Of a DNA stretch of 64,000 nucleotides, positions 49,601 to 59,900 are shown in pieces. Under the pieces are notes generated by a model. It was not told where the DNA came from. It saw only the letters and a list, made by a program, of their open reading frames with translations, and ran no database searches. The translations under genes were made by a program, and so were the position numbers. How positions within the stretch are numbered: position 1 is the first letter of the stretch; the number at the start of each line of letters is the position of its first letter. The DNA is from Bathymodiolus brooksi (lineage: Eukaryota > Mollusca > Bivalvia > Mytilida > Modiolidae): the NCBI GenBank assembly GCA_963680875.1, contig OY804585.1, forward strand, positions 45,181,414-45,245,413, in the 5' to 3' direction.

Positions 49601-51454
49601 CGGAACACCACTGACACGATCGTTTTCAATAAAAAAAAAATCAAACACAAAACCATCAATATTTATGATATAATATCATTTGAGGAATTATCTTTCCAGA
49701 GTACTTTAATCAGAATTTATTTTTATTTGTTGATCTTTACATGTCCCCGGACAAGCTAGCCAGGAAAATCTACTTGTCCGGCAGGTTCTATGTACGAGTC
49801 GGGCATGGTAATTCCACACCCCTGACTCTGAACTAGATATTTGACAGAAATAACAGTCCCTCTAGCGAGAGACATTCAGATATATAACTTTTAATTTCCC
49901 CTCCAAAAAGCATCAAACCTAACTTTCAGAACAGTTTGTTTCATCGTTATATCTCATTCTTATTGTATTATCAAGAGAAAACCATTGAATGACTTCAGTC
50001 AGAGAAGAAATGAAATACTTTTGAGTTATCCAAGGAAACAACTACATGTATTACGAGTTGGAGATAACAATGTTCGACTGTATTCAGATTATTTTGGTTG
50101 CTTATACAGATAATATACAGTGAAACCTGTATAAACAGAACTTAAAATAAAGTCCCAGTCACCAGTGTAGGAAATCTTTGTTAATTTAACCTGTATGAAA
50201 TGAACACCTGTCTATTCTGAAAACAAACGTTGGTTCCAAGGAGGTTTGGTTTAGACAGGTTTCTTTTTAAGTACAGGTTTCATCCCCGAGAGGATATTTT
50301 TGAAGGAAGGTGTGTGGTACTTTGAGCATACTGACGTGATAACTGTAAATGGTAGAAAAAAACTAATGTCTTGAAGTGGGCAAAGTCTCAACCATTTTCG
50401 TTTGTCCGTATCCCTGCATATGATATTTTTCTCACACCATGAATATACTGGGTATTTGTGTTTTCAGGTCTGTGTAAAGAACAGTTTCAGTCTATCTTAT
50501 GTTATTACAATGATACAGAAAATCTTGGATGCCATGGAAAATGGGAAAAAGAGGCTCCAATTCTTTAACAGTGTGATGGACATGTTTAGAGAGCTTATTC
50601 TGGATTTACATGAATTTTCAGATCCAGGTACATATGCAATTTTTTTTTTCAAACAAGTTGTCATTCATTATTTTAAATCACAGTTATGTTTTAATTCATT
50701 TCACTCAAACGATAAATAAAATATTTATCAAATAAACAACAGAAACCCTCACATGGGAAGTGCCACTTGCATTCACCAAGTACTTGGCTTTCTTCATATA
50801 AATTATAAAACAATGCAATGTATATAAATATCGGCACAAAAAATGTTTTTCTTTTTCTTTTTATGTCTTCCCATCCAATGTTGACCTGTCAACTGTATTT
50901 CTGCACCTCATAAGACAACATATCTGCAGATATATAATATATTATAATATTATTATATATTAGCAAAAAAGCTGCTTGAGCAATCACTGTTTTCTTCTTA
51001 AAAAATTTGTGCTCATGTGTAATGTACGATTTAGTGATAATTGGTCCTCGACCCGAAGAAGCTTTATTTTTCAACCAATTTTGATGTGGATTTTTTTCTT
51101 TGCATTGATTGTATTGAGAGCGTCGGGTTCTTTTGAGAATCTAGACCGAAAGGGACCAAATAGAGCCAATTTCAAAATTTTGAGAATTTTTTTTTTTTAT
51201 CCAATTATAGAATAGTTATTTGCAAAAATGTCCATCTTAATGAGTTATTTACATCATAACATTTATTTCTGTAAAATCAGATTTCATGTTACTTTAATAC
51301 TTTTAAAATTTTAAATTGTACATAATTATATATTTTTGTAATTTAAATTTCAGAGGATACACATGGAAATGATATGTTTTACATGGTAACAGCCCTAGCA
51401 GAATTCACCAAGAAAATCATCTACCTAGCCTACAAAAATTCCATCACCTTATAA
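37640..51454 (+). CDS. FBXO47: FBXO47, F-box only protein 47 (complete, nine coding exons)
   Basis: The exons are 37640-37799, 40302-40475, 41251-41327, 42616-42802, 43294-43464, 44217-44375, 46767-46909, 50468-50627 and 51354-51454. All use GT-AG, all phases agree, and the product is 443 residues, close to vertebrate FBXO47 (about 450). Family-typical blocks include LRRSNR, an F-box at about residues 33-78 (FDLLPLELKFYIFRFFI, then LASKAM), GLLIKRTT, SLTCFGKFLHTVIAGWDDSE, AFWMTRMLKSWPMVHQARLL, KEWSEDNIITLLDELT and SKAINGRIMEL. F-box proteins bring substrates to SCF ubiquitin ligases. Animal FBXO47 and worm PROM-1 act in germ cells and meiotic prophase (established knowledge). The start ATG lies two bases after a TTACAG acceptor. 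The donors of exons 4 and 7 are in tandem repeats (see entries). The larger introns carry transposons. Confidence 0.95.
37853..38066 (-). mobile_element. tRNA-derived SINE in FBXO47 intron 1
   Basis: This is the reverse complement of the SINE at 20840-21094: GTTTAACACCACTTTCAAC, GGTCAGTTTTATTGGTGG and AAGTCACTGACATACTTTAT. It ends with a B-box complement, GTTCGAA-like 'TATTCGAACTCAC', and GCACTGATTGCATAGG. It abuts the inverted-repeat element that follows. Confidence 0.75.
38068..39143. mobile_element. Composite inverted-repeat element in FBXO47 intron 1
   Basis: The outer arms (38068-38150 and about 39060-39143) are inverted repeats (TTCTATAAATCTT, AAAATCCAGTTTTCA, TTTTTTCTAGA). Inside is a second inverted pair at about 38152-38318 and 38352-38578 (GTGTAGAAATTTGGATGGAG, CATTTAAATATTAAA). 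A third is the 58-bp palindrome 38591-38648/38696-38753. No target duplication is clear. It is non-coding; the open frame at 38729-38986 lies within it and has no coding support. Confidence 0.65.
38591..38753. repeat. 58-bp inverted repeat around a 47-bp loop
   Basis: The left arm 38591-38648 begins TTACATACATAGTGTGTTGG and the right arm 38696-38753 is its reverse complement with about five mismatches. The loop contains CGATTCGCGATAGCGACGAG, locally GC-rich. It would fold into a long stem in RNA from either strand. Confidence 0.88.
39144..40301 (+). other. Remainder of FBXO47 intron 1
   Basis: It is AT-rich and non-coding. A short GC-richer patch at 39605-39690 has repeated 'CCGAAGGCTC', 'CCGAAAGCCC' and 'GAATGCCC' motifs (an imperfect short repeat). 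No exon was seen. Confidence 0.5.
41599..41778. mobile_element. Small TA-type MITE in FBXO47 intron 3
   Basis: The ends are ATAGTCAAACTTGTATAT on the left and GATGATTTGACTGTATA on the right, complementary over the outer bases, with a repeated TATAAAGGGG/CCCTTTATA interior. It is about 180 bp and non-coding. Boundaries are approximate. Confidence 0.45.
42767..42876 (+). repeat. FBXO47: 36-bp triplication spanning the 5' splice site of FBXO47 exon 4
   Basis: Three copies of a 36-bp unit encode KKVKMIVNSKPG. Each ends in CCAG|GTAAA, placing GT at 42803, 42839 and 42875. All three donors are in the same phase, so their use gives proteins of 443, 455 or 467 residues. The vertebrate protein has a single KIQMAVCSKPG-like segment at this point, so the first donor gives the conserved length. 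The third donor, GTAAAG, differs slightly from the GTAAAA of the first two. Confidence 0.93.
45648..46466. mobile_element. hAT-like element with 5-bp TSD GTTTT in FBXO47 intron 6 (copy A)
   Basis: The left end is CAGGACTCCCACTACTTTGA and the right end is CAATGTGAGCCCTG, flanked by GTTTT at 45643-45647 and 46467-46471. Inside both ends are GAAGTGACTTCTC-type and GGCGACTTC-type repeats. It shares both ends with the 60327-61527 element but is shorter (819 bp). It is non-coding. Confidence 0.75.
46851..47360 (+). repeat. FBXO47: Six tandem copies of an 85-bp unit that includes the FBXO47 exon 7 donor
   Basis: Units start with GTAAAGCTATCAATGGCAGA at 46851, 46936, 47021, 47106, 47191 and 47276. 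The first unit supplies the last 59 bp of exon 7 and its donor (GT at 46910). The five downstream copies repeat the exon sequence and donor within the intron (GT at 46995, 47080, 47165, 47250 and 47335). Copies alternate in two positions (TATTACAA/TATAACAA), suggesting growth by 170-bp dimers. Using a later donor would keep the in-frame TAA after ATTATATCCCCTTGT, so only the first donor is productive. Confidence 0.93.
47432..49824. mobile_element. hAT-type transposon (2.39 kb) with perfect 8-bp TSD in FBXO47 intron 7
   Basis: The ends are CAGGGGTGTGGAAATAC on the left and AATTCCACACCCCTG on the right. The perfect 8-bp duplication ACTCTGAA flanks the element at 47424-47431 and 49825-49832. Subterminal CTTGTCCCCGG and GTCCCCGGACAAG blocks are inverted. 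It contains a (TTA)n(TTC)n microsatellite and a nested 'AAAATGGC(GGCCGTTGCC)' repeat. No full transposase is visible; only short frames are present, so it is non-autonomous or decayed. Confidence 0.93.
48397..49190. repeat. Microsatellite followed by a GCCGTTGCCATGG-type interspersed repeat, nested in the hAT element
   Basis: TTATTATTATTATT then TTCTTCTTCTTCTT leads into CCGCCAAAAGTTTATCCGAC. Repeated segments follow with 'TGAAACTT', 'TTCAAAATGGC' and 'GCCGTTGCCATGG' (48540, 48830, 49030, 49160). Its internally repetitive design resembles the GATGGCC family elsewhere in the window but with a different core. Confidence 0.6.
50118..50284. mobile_element. Small mariner-type MITE in FBXO47 intron 7
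   Basis: The left end is CAGTGAAACCTGTATAAACA after TA. The right part, reverse-complemented, reads GATGAAACCTGTACTTAAAA. Related half-elements with 'CTGTATAAACCGAA' lie at 62570-62640 and 40975-41045. It is about 170 bp and non-coding. The exact right border is uncertain. Confidence 0.5.
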
Positions 51455-52324
51455 AACAAGGAAGACTTGATCAGTTTTAGTGTGTGTGTTATTTATGAAA
51501 TTATATATTTATTAGAATACAACACTAAAAAAATAGCAAGTTAAATTCTGGAAAATCAGTGTGAATGAAGAGAAATCCACTTCTTGTAAAGCTGTATTTA
51601 TGTTAATGATAAATGACAAGTGCCATACAATACTCTGTTATGAAATTATAACCACATTGACAAGTGCCACACAAATACTTTGTTATGCATAATAGTTACA
51701 GCATTTTCTTCAATGATAACAGTAATTCCCAGTTTCTTAAAAAAAAACTTCAAAATATTCAGAAAAAAAATCACATATTTCTTTTAATTGAATATGGGTT
51801 TGGAGATTTTATTTGTATCCAGTGATGCAATTTAAAAGACTTTAATGGTTTATTTTTTTGTCTTAAAAGTGTCTCCTGAACACATCTTCCTAATTTGTTA
51901 AGTCTGGAATAGTTCTAAAATTAATATGACCAAATATGAAGTTTAAGATATGTAGCATACTTTGTTTTGTGAATGTCTTGATTGTATTATTATAAAATTA
52001 ATGTGATATTAGTTAAAGATCTGTGATAAAAGTTTTTATGTAAATTTTATGGATATTCCTTAAGATATATAAATGCTAATTATATATAAGGAGTGTTTCT
52101 TATTAGCTAAAAATTGTTTTGTTTTTTTTTACCTTGCCCTTCTGGCTCATATTGGGGTATTGAACAAAGAATATACCTAATTAATAGTATAAATGCAGTG
52201 ATAACTAATTGTAGTACATTGAGTAAGGTACTTGGGGCAGAGGGGTGCAAGTAAGGGCATCAAGGGTGGGGAGCCCTCCTAAAATGCAGTGGCAAAAGGT
52301 CCCAGAGTACTTTTTGCATTTTTA

Positions 52325-52810
52325 GGTCACCTTGCCAAAGGTAATGTGAGCTTTTGCTATCACTTGGCATCCGTCGTCTGTTAACTTTTCATATTTTAAT
52401 CTTCTCTGAAACCTCTCACCCAAATGAACTGAAATTTGGTAGGAAGCATCTATGGAAGGTTCTCTCTAAGGATTGCTAATTTTGTCCCGATCTATTAACA
52501 AACATGGCCACCACAGGCAATTCTTGTTTCTCATTGGCCAATTTTTAAAAATCTCTGAAACCACTTGGCCAAATGAACCGAAACTTGGTAGGAAGCATCT
52601 ATGGAAGGGCCTCTATAAAGATTGCTCATTTCATCCTGATCTGTTAACAAACATGGCCACCACAGGCAATTCTTGTTTCTGATTGGTCAATATCTAAAAA
52701 ATCTTCTCTGAAATTGCCTAGACAAATGAACCGAAACTTGGTAGGAAGCATCTACATGTATGGAAGGTTGTGTATTAAGTTTCCTCAAAGCAGAATGAAA
52801 GGTGAGCGAC
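52325..52810. repeat. Fragment of the GCTCACCTGG/GATGGCC-type repeat
   Basis: It begins AGGTCACCTTGCC and has three repeats of about 110-190 bp with 'AATCTTCTCTGAAACC', 'GAACTGAAATTTGGTAGGAA', 'GCATCTATGGAAGG' and 'AACATGGCCACCACAGG'. It ends near AAAGGTGAGCGACACAGG. It is a divergent subfamily of the elements at 21096 and 55648. Confidence 0.7.
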
Positions 52811-53218
52811 ACAGGTTTACTTCATGAAATTAGGGGGTTCCTCTGTGGATGGGATCATATGATAGTTAGAAGGTAGTGATACAATATACTGTCTAACTTG
52901 CCTTTTTTCATAGATATGTACGACTACATATACATAAATGCTTAATTTCAGGTAAATGAACTATTTCAAATAGATTTATATAATATTGTTAGAAATGTTT
53001 CTAAAATCATGAATGTATTTATATATAAACTTCTTGAAAAATGTGTTCACTGATGTGCAATCAAATGTATAGACTGTAGTTAAGTTATCAGAAAAAAAAT
53101 AGTTCGGAAGAAAAAAAGAAGAAAATGTGCCTTATTAAAAATGTATTTGTTGATACTATTTTTATATGTTACTGTTACACAGATATGAAGTTTATAAAAG
53201 TTATTTTTTATTTTGTTG

Positions 53219-53224
53219 AATAAA
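53219..53224 (+). promoter_or_regulatory. FBXO47: Candidate polyadenylation signal for FBXO47
   Basis: AATAAA is followed by AGATATTTTGTTGG and a GTGTATTATTTTGT T/GT-rich tract, a good match for a cleavage/polyadenylation region. It lies about 1.76 kb after the stop codon. Confidence 0.45.
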
Positions 53225-53849
53225 GATATTTTGTTGGTTTTTCAAGGTGTATTATTTTGTCATTTATCAAGATTATAATAATCAGTCATGGTTGAAATGT
53301 GAAATGGGACAATTCCATTAGAAACAAAACTTTCCAACTTTCTAATGTAAGAAAATTACTGAAATATTGCTGAAAGTGGCGTTAAACATAACCCCCATGC
53401 AAGAAAATTTGAACCTGAGGGTAACTATATGTTGGTCATATCTATCCAACTGCACTTGCAATGAAGGACATCTTAGATACAGCTATGTCTTCTTCATATC
53501 TTGACCAAAACCTAGAAATTGACAGTGAGGGCAAGAAAAAATCATAACAAAAGAGATGATTTGTCCCATTGTGAACTTTCCTTTCTTTTCATGTGTAGCA
53601 ACATTCCAGCATCATTTACATATGGGGTATACATGTCACTTAGTACGTTATTCCAATGCTTGCGGTTCCTATCACGATTCCCTTGACCGTAGAGGTCACA
53701 ATCAATTCATCACTTCGAAAGTCGCCATCATGATTTTGTTCTGACTGTCATCATGCACAGCAAATATCTATCAAACAAAGAGAATCATATAATGACTCCA
53801 TTTCATTTGATTAATGTAATAAAACATTAAATTTTGAACAAATAAAAAT

Positions 53850-53897
53850 AACACCTGGAGCCTTTCGCACAATACAGTTCTGGAGGCTCCAGGTGTT
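53850..53897. repeat. Perfect 14-bp hairpin
   Basis: AACACCTGGAGCCT (53850-53863) is exactly complementary to AGGCTCCAGGTGTT (53884-53897) with a 20-nt loop. It is GC-rich in an AT-rich setting. The function is unknown; it could be the core of a very small MITE or a structured RNA. Confidence 0.75.
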
Positions 53898-54138
53898 GAA
53901 TGATGTCTGAAGTAAGTAAAATGTTCTTAATACACAACATTATCCTTGCAACAGCCTTTTCCTCCCTGAAATAACGGACCCAAAAAATATCAAGATCATC
54001 TTGTATCTCTGTAATCTGAAAAGGTCAAGTAATCTTTATTAAGTTTGATTTGGTTTAGGTTTATGGTGTTTAATGCCACTTTCAACAATATGTCAGTTGT
54101 ATAGTGGCGGTCAGTTTTATTGGTGAAGGAAACCGGAG

Positions 54139-54454
54139 CTATATCGTAGTGAGAACAAGTTAATTTTCAATGAGATGATGATGAGGTCCGCTTTGTTCTA
54201 GACCAACATGCTGAGTTGGATTTTTATAGTGCTGGCTCACTGAAACAACAGTCCGCGGGTAGAAATGTCGCTCCACTCGGACACATTATTCTGATTCTGA
54301 GCCAACCAGTCTGCTCTTTCTCCTTAATTCTGCATGCTTAGAGGAGAAGCACCAAATACCAATTATAGTCGTTGGTTTGACCCAACTGGGGATCGAACCC
54401 ACGATCTACTGCACTCAAGGCGAGCACGCTAACCATTACGCCACTGATGCAGTT
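54139..54454 (-). mobile_element. tRNA-derived SINE with strong A and B boxes (nested)
   Basis: On the minus strand the head reads TGGCGTAATGGTTAGCGTGC (A-box region) then GTGGGTTCGATCCCC (B box), very close to a tRNA gene. The body contains TGAGCCAGCACTATAAAAAT. It is flanked by CGGAG (54134-54138 and 54455-54459), a short target duplication. The body is shared with 61975-62292. Confidence 0.8.
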
Positions 54455-54579
54455 CGGAGTACCAAGAGAAAACCATCAACCTGTCGCAAGTCATTGACAA
54501 ACTTTATCACACAATGTTTTATTAAGGACACTTCGCCATGAACGGGGTTCGCACACAACTATAGTGGTGATAGCACAGG

Positions 54580-54851
54580 TTGATTGATTTGATTTGATTT
54601 TTTGGTGTTTAACGTCACTTTTAGCAATATTTCAGCTATATCATGGCGACCAGTTTTAGTGATGGATGAAGCCAGAGTAACCAGAGAGAACCACCGACCA
54701 TGGGCAAGCAACTGGTAAACTTTATCACTTGTGGCTGCACCCTTTTTTGTAATTTACAAACGGGCATGAACCCATGCCGTATTGGTGATAGGCGTGTACG
54801 AGTTGTTAGGTAATCTAACCACCCAACTCATTGAGCCACCCGGGCCCTCTC
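54580..54851 (-). mobile_element. SINE insertion with 10-bp target duplication (nested)
   Basis: ATAGCACAGG occurs at 54570-54579 and again at 54852-54861, flanking a full SINE (GTGTTTAACGTCACTTTTAG, then CAGTTTTAGTGATGG and GGCATGAACCCATGCC). It interrupts the older SINE 54058-54905. Confidence 0.82.
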
Positions 54852-55108
54852 ATAGCACAGGTAGTTGTAAATCCAACTACTATGTGACCACGACGGTCCC
54901 TATTAAGTTTGGGTTTTGCAACAAGAATAAATCTTTGTATATAAAATTCCAACAGATCAAAATGTTTATTTGAGCTATCAGCCAAAACTTTTGAAAGTTT
55001 GTTTATTTATTACAACTGTGAGCCATTCAGTTTTAATCAATTTATGTAAATCAATGTTTAAAGTTATCATATATGACCTCACATTGTCAGCAAGATGAGG
55101 AAAGCTCT

Positions 55109-55280
55109 CTGAGATGGTAAGAGCTCACCAGTTCTGTTGGAATACTTCAGTAAAATTTTGTTCAGTGGAATTCAATGGAAAAAAGATGTGATATGAGGAA
55201 CATCTGAGATGGTAAGAGCTCACCACAGTTCTGTTGGAATACTTCAGTCAAATTTTGTTCAGTGGAATTCGATGGAAAAA
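55109..55280. repeat. 95-bp tandem duplication
   Basis: CTGAGATGGTAAGAGCTCAC at 55109 recurs at 55204, each followed by CAGTTCTGTTGGAATACTTC and GTTCAGTGGAATTC. The two copies differ at a few positions. A (TTTA)n microsatellite follows at about 55310-55332. Confidence 0.85.
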
Positions 55281-55647
55281 AACAACAAGAACTATTTTTG
55301 TAATATTCCTTTTATTTATTTATTTATTTATTACCATCATTCACATAAAACCTGGTAAACAATATTTTTAAAGAATGTTTAAACAGTTCTACAAAAAGTT
55401 AGCACATTCATTGAAGAAATTATAAATATCTACCAAACAAAAACAAAAATCATGCACAACAAACATTGCTGTTTTACAAATTACACATCTTCATTTTACA
55501 CTCAAACCTTTTCAAGAGATTTCGTGTTTACATACATGCTAAATTTAACTTCAAGATGGTTTCATATATGGATTTCAATTCAGGATTTATTTCAGCCCTG
55601 TAGGGTTCTGTAGAACTTTAGAAATTAAAGGTTATGCTTGATAAACT

Positions 55648-56967
55648 AGAGGCTCAGGTGAGCCTGTATCGCTCACCTGACATAAATAAGCCCTCTTAAG
55701 AATGTCTGCATGCCGAATACATCTAAGTTTTACTATTCAAATCCCATAGGGTTTTACAATGCATGCTAAAACTATGTCTGCTCATGGCAGCCATCTTGGA
55801 TGAAGGTCATGGTCACCGGACACAATTTTGAAAGTATACTACCCAAGGACCATCCATGCCATGTTTGCTTTAAATTGGCTGACTGGTTTCAGAGGAGAAG
55901 ACTTTTAAACAATTTTCCAATAGGTCCTATGTTAAAACTATGTCCGCTGACGGTGGCCATTTGGGACCGAGATCAGGGTCACTGAACACATTTTTGGCAG
56001 TTCACCACCTAAGGACAATCGATGACATGTTTGCTATATTGGCCGACTGGTTTCAGAGAAGATTTTAAAACATTTTTTCCCGATAAGGTCCTATGTTAAA
56101 ACTGTCTGCTGAAGGTGGCCATCTTGGATGGAGGTCAGGGTCACTGGACACAATTTTGAAAATTGACCACTTAAGGACCATCCATGCCATGTTTGCTTTA
56201 AATTGTCTTACTGGTTTCAGAGGAGAAGATTTTTAAACATATTTCCCATAGGGTCCTATGTTAAAACTATGCCCGCTGATGGTGGCCATCTTGGATGGAG
56301 GTCTGGGTCACTGGATATAATTTTGAAAGTTGACCATTTAAGGATCATTCATGCCATGTTTGCTTTAAATTGGCTTATTGGTTCCAGAGGGAAAACAATT
56401 TAAACATTCTTCCCATAGGGTCCTATGTTACAACTATGCCCGCTGATGGTGGCCATCTTGGATGGAGGTCGGGGTCACAGGACATAATTTTGAAAGTTGA
56501 CCACCTAAGGACCATTCATGCCATGTTTGCTTTAAATTGACTTACTGGTTTCAGAGGAGAAGACTTTTAAACATTTTTTCCATAGGATCCTATGTTAAAA
56601 CTAAGTCGAGTCAGGACAGCCATCTTGAATTTCCGATCGGCAAACGATTCACAAGTTTAGTACAGGACCACCCAATGATCATTCCTGCAAAGTCACAATT
56701 CAATTTGCTTGGTGGTTTCTGACAAGAATTTTTTTTTAAATTTCAGCCAATCAGAACACGTTATTGGCCCTGGCAGCCATGTTGAATTTCCGATCTACAC
56801 CAAAAACACAAATCTGGTAGAGGACCATCCAATGAACATTTCTGGCAAGTTTGGTTCAATTCTGTTTAGTGGTTTCAGAGAAGAAGAGTTCAATGTGAAA
56901 AGCTAATGGACGGACGATGGACGCTTACCCATGACAAAAGCTCACATGGCCTATGGCCAGGTGAGCT
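55648..56967. mobile_element. Long interspersed repeat, GCTCACCTGG/GATGGCC family (copy 2, inverted)
   Basis: It opens AGAGGCTCAGGTGAGCCTG with a second CGCTCACCTG. It ends CTCACATGGCCTATGGCCAG then GTGAGCT, the reverse complement of the start of copy 1 at 21096. Between are about six internal units of 170-180 bp with 'GTGGCCATCTTGGATGGAGG', 'GGACCATCCATGCCATG' and 'GGTTTCAGAGGAGAAGA'. The open frames here follow the internal repeats and are not genes. Confidence 0.8.
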
Positions 56968-59900
56968 AAAAAGCAAATGTCTTCCCTTCCCCCTTCTAAT
57001 TTTTTTTTCTTTTTGATGAAATATTCAAATATATAAGTAAAAAAGGACAATAACTCTTCCAAAAATTGTCCAATCAAACTGCTGTAATAATATGCAAACC
57101 CTAATATTGATATAAGCAAGAATGGAAAGATTTAAGGAATTCCCATTTAAAACGTAGGAGTTGCATGAACAGCTTTTCGATGAAAACATTATAAGTGAAA
57201 AAGGGTAACAACCCCTTCAAATATGGTCCAATAAAACTGCTGTAGTGATAAGTGAATCTTCAAACAGTAATAAAAAAGCATGCAAAGATTTGAGGAATTC
57301 CCATCGAAAATGAAGGAGGAGTTGTGTGTACAGCTTTATGATGAAAATATTCTTAGTGAAAAGAGCAACAACTGCAAAAATGCTCCCTATAAAACTAGTA
57401 ACGATTTGTGAATTTTCATACAATAATTAAAGCAAGTATGCAAAGTTTTGAGTAATTTCCATTTAATCTGTAGGAGGTGCATGTACAAATTTTTAAGACA
57501 GACCGACGGACGGGGGAAGCCATAATTCAGTAATCAAGATTCCAACTTCTTATCTTTCGACAACAACTTGAATGTTTATAAACATTTGAACAATGTGATA
57601 ACAGGTGTAAAATAAATATGTGTAAAATATAATCAACAGCTGATAAAAAGACTTAAAAATAACTGCCATTTCTCAGGCTGTAAGAATGCAAAAATAAATT
57701 AAAATGTTACTACACTACTATAACAATGATATAAATCTACATTCTACTATGGCTGGTCTATAAAAACCAAGCCTATATTAATCTGAAGGTTTATTAGACC
57801 CATTATGTGGAAAGAAGCCCCAACTTGTCAATAAACCTTACTCAAGTCCCAATGTAAATTAAAATGCCTGCTCTTGAAATTTAAATATTTATATATTTTA
57901 CAACAAAAATATATATAAATAGACATTTACTTGTAATGATGCACATTTTTTTCTGGTCAAGTAGTCAAGTCATTTTTCGCATTGATCATTTTAAAGTACT
58001 GCTCTCTTAGAATTATGCAAGGAAAGAACACCTATGTTGATCCCATGGAGGTTAGGTTCAGACAGATTTTACTGCATCATTCAACAATATATTATTTCTC
58101 TCTATCTATACCTGGTGATCACATGATGGGCATATTATGTGATCACATGATGGGTATGTTATGTATTTACAAAGATTCACTTCAAGCTTTAAAATCAGTT
58201 TCTATAAATATATATCTATGAGCATAAAACATAGAAAAATATATTAGTACTATAAATTATCTAGTAAATTTTGTAAAGGGATAGCAGTCATTGACTTGAG
58301 CAGTGGTCAGTGAAAATTGATTTGGACCAGTGACTTTTGCCAATTTTTTTCAATAGAATCTATATAAATATTCTAATTTTGAAGTTTTCGGGTTAGTAAA
58401 TTCGAAAGTCTAATTTCGAAGACTGGGATAGTGTCTGCAATTGGATTTTATTTTTCTGTCTGAATCGTTCGTAAATACATTGAAAAGAAGAAAATTCTAT
58501 GATGTGTATCACTTGAAAATTGTGCTATTTTTATCACTAATTAGGCATGACCTACAGTCATTGACTGTGTCTGTAGAATTTTCTAAATTACGTCATCAAT
58601 ACTTATCTAAGGTAGAAAAAGAGTACACAACAAGTTCATTTATTTATAACCCTTGATCTATGAACCCCAAGAACGTCCTTTAACTCCAACCAATGGTTAT
58701 GCCAGTGCCCTATGATGACTTAAAAAAAATTATATCTTGAGAAACTTGTTTTCTCTTTCTCTTTTCTAACTGAATACGTCAAATTTTTCGTTGGAACTAT
58801 CAGTAGTTTTGCATTCATCACTATTTCTGCCATTTTGCAAGCCTGCACAGTGGGAAATCAGACAAAGCCCGACATGAATTAGCATCATGATGACAGAATT
58901 TTTTTTCGAGCGACAATTTTACAAAATATTTTAAATTTTCAAAATATCCTATTTAATATTTATTTACGATTTTAATATAATCCCTGTTGGAATATTTCGA
59001 TCAAAAAATAAATAACCCAAATCGCAGACACTATACCGTTAACATATTAATGAGTCGATTATCCCCTTATAACAGATTCTTGTAACATCTCCACATCAAG
59101 ATCGTAGAAATACAGCCAATTATCAAGGAAAAGTAATTAGCAATGAATATTGTTATCAAATCACTGAAAATTAGTGTGAATACAGTAATAAAAATTTGCT
59201 ACGAAAATTAAAGTCACAAGAAGAAAGCAAATAAAATCTGATCAAAATAAAAAAAATTTTGAATTTCACATTAAATTCATATTTTAAATCAAATTTTTGA
59301 GACCTGTCTCATAAATTTCAATCCATCAAAAAAAATATTGTGAATATAGTTGCAAATCTATGAAATATACTGTACATACATACATATTTTTATTCTTCAA
59401 ACATAAATAAATGGCTTAGAAAAATCACCTATCATTCAAGATTATAAAAATTCAAAGATGAAATTCTTTCATGCATACAAGTTGTTTTCTAATTAAGAGT
59501 TTAAAGTACATAAGTTCTATAAGATTAAAAAATTAGGTACCTCTTATAAGCTACTTTTCAACAAGCAATCCTTTAATAACATCTAAATCAATAACAAAAT
59601 ACATCCACGTATCATTATACTGATAAAAATCGTATCTGTAAATCTAGGGAATAACGGTATAGAAGTGCCGACTTTGGCCAGCAATGACTTCTCAAAATGA
59701 CTATCGGTATCATGGTCTATAAGCAGTCTACAGACGTGTCTTAGAAGTAATTATCAAACTTTTTTTTTGCCTCTCATTGCTTTTTTCTAAATCTAAATAT
59801 TCATGAAGACGTAATATTAATAAAAAAAAATGTTCCCTTTCATAAACAAAAACATATTGTCTGCTAGTATTTTTAGAACCTTTGTAACATCACAATTTTA

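Larger units (their letters stand above)
51455..53245 (+). other. FBXO47: Probable FBXO47 3' UTR
   Basis: The 3' UTR starts after the TAA at 51452-51454. The sequence is AT-rich and free of coding frames. The first well-placed AATAAA followed by a T/GT-rich tract is at 53219. The interval includes a fragment of the GATGGCC-type repeat (52325-52810). The extent is inferred; earlier polyadenylation is possible. Confidence 0.4.
54058..54905 (-). mobile_element. tRNA-derived SINE split by two later SINE insertions
   Basis: The pieces are 54058-54138, 54455-54579 and 54852-54905: GTTTAATGCCACTTTCAAC, GGTCAGTTTTATTGG, GTCGCAAGTCATTGACAAAC, GGTAGTTGTAAATCCAACTA. They rebuild the same family as 20840-21094 in reverse orientation once the two insertions are removed. 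Confidence 0.75.

Noticed and set aside
53840..53897. Bacterial-type terminator
   Set aside because: The stem is perfect, but the context is eukaryotic and there is no downstream T run; it is reported only as a hairpin.
54200..54454. Functional tRNA gene on the minus strand (good A and B boxes)
   Set aside because: The head cannot form a full cloverleaf with matching acceptor stem as far as I can see, and it is joined to a SINE body shared with 61975-62292.
55800..56906. Series of 61-66-codon frames with FQRRR and IGSYVKT-like segments
   Set aside because: They recur with the internal units of the GATGGCC interspersed repeat and are not independent genes.
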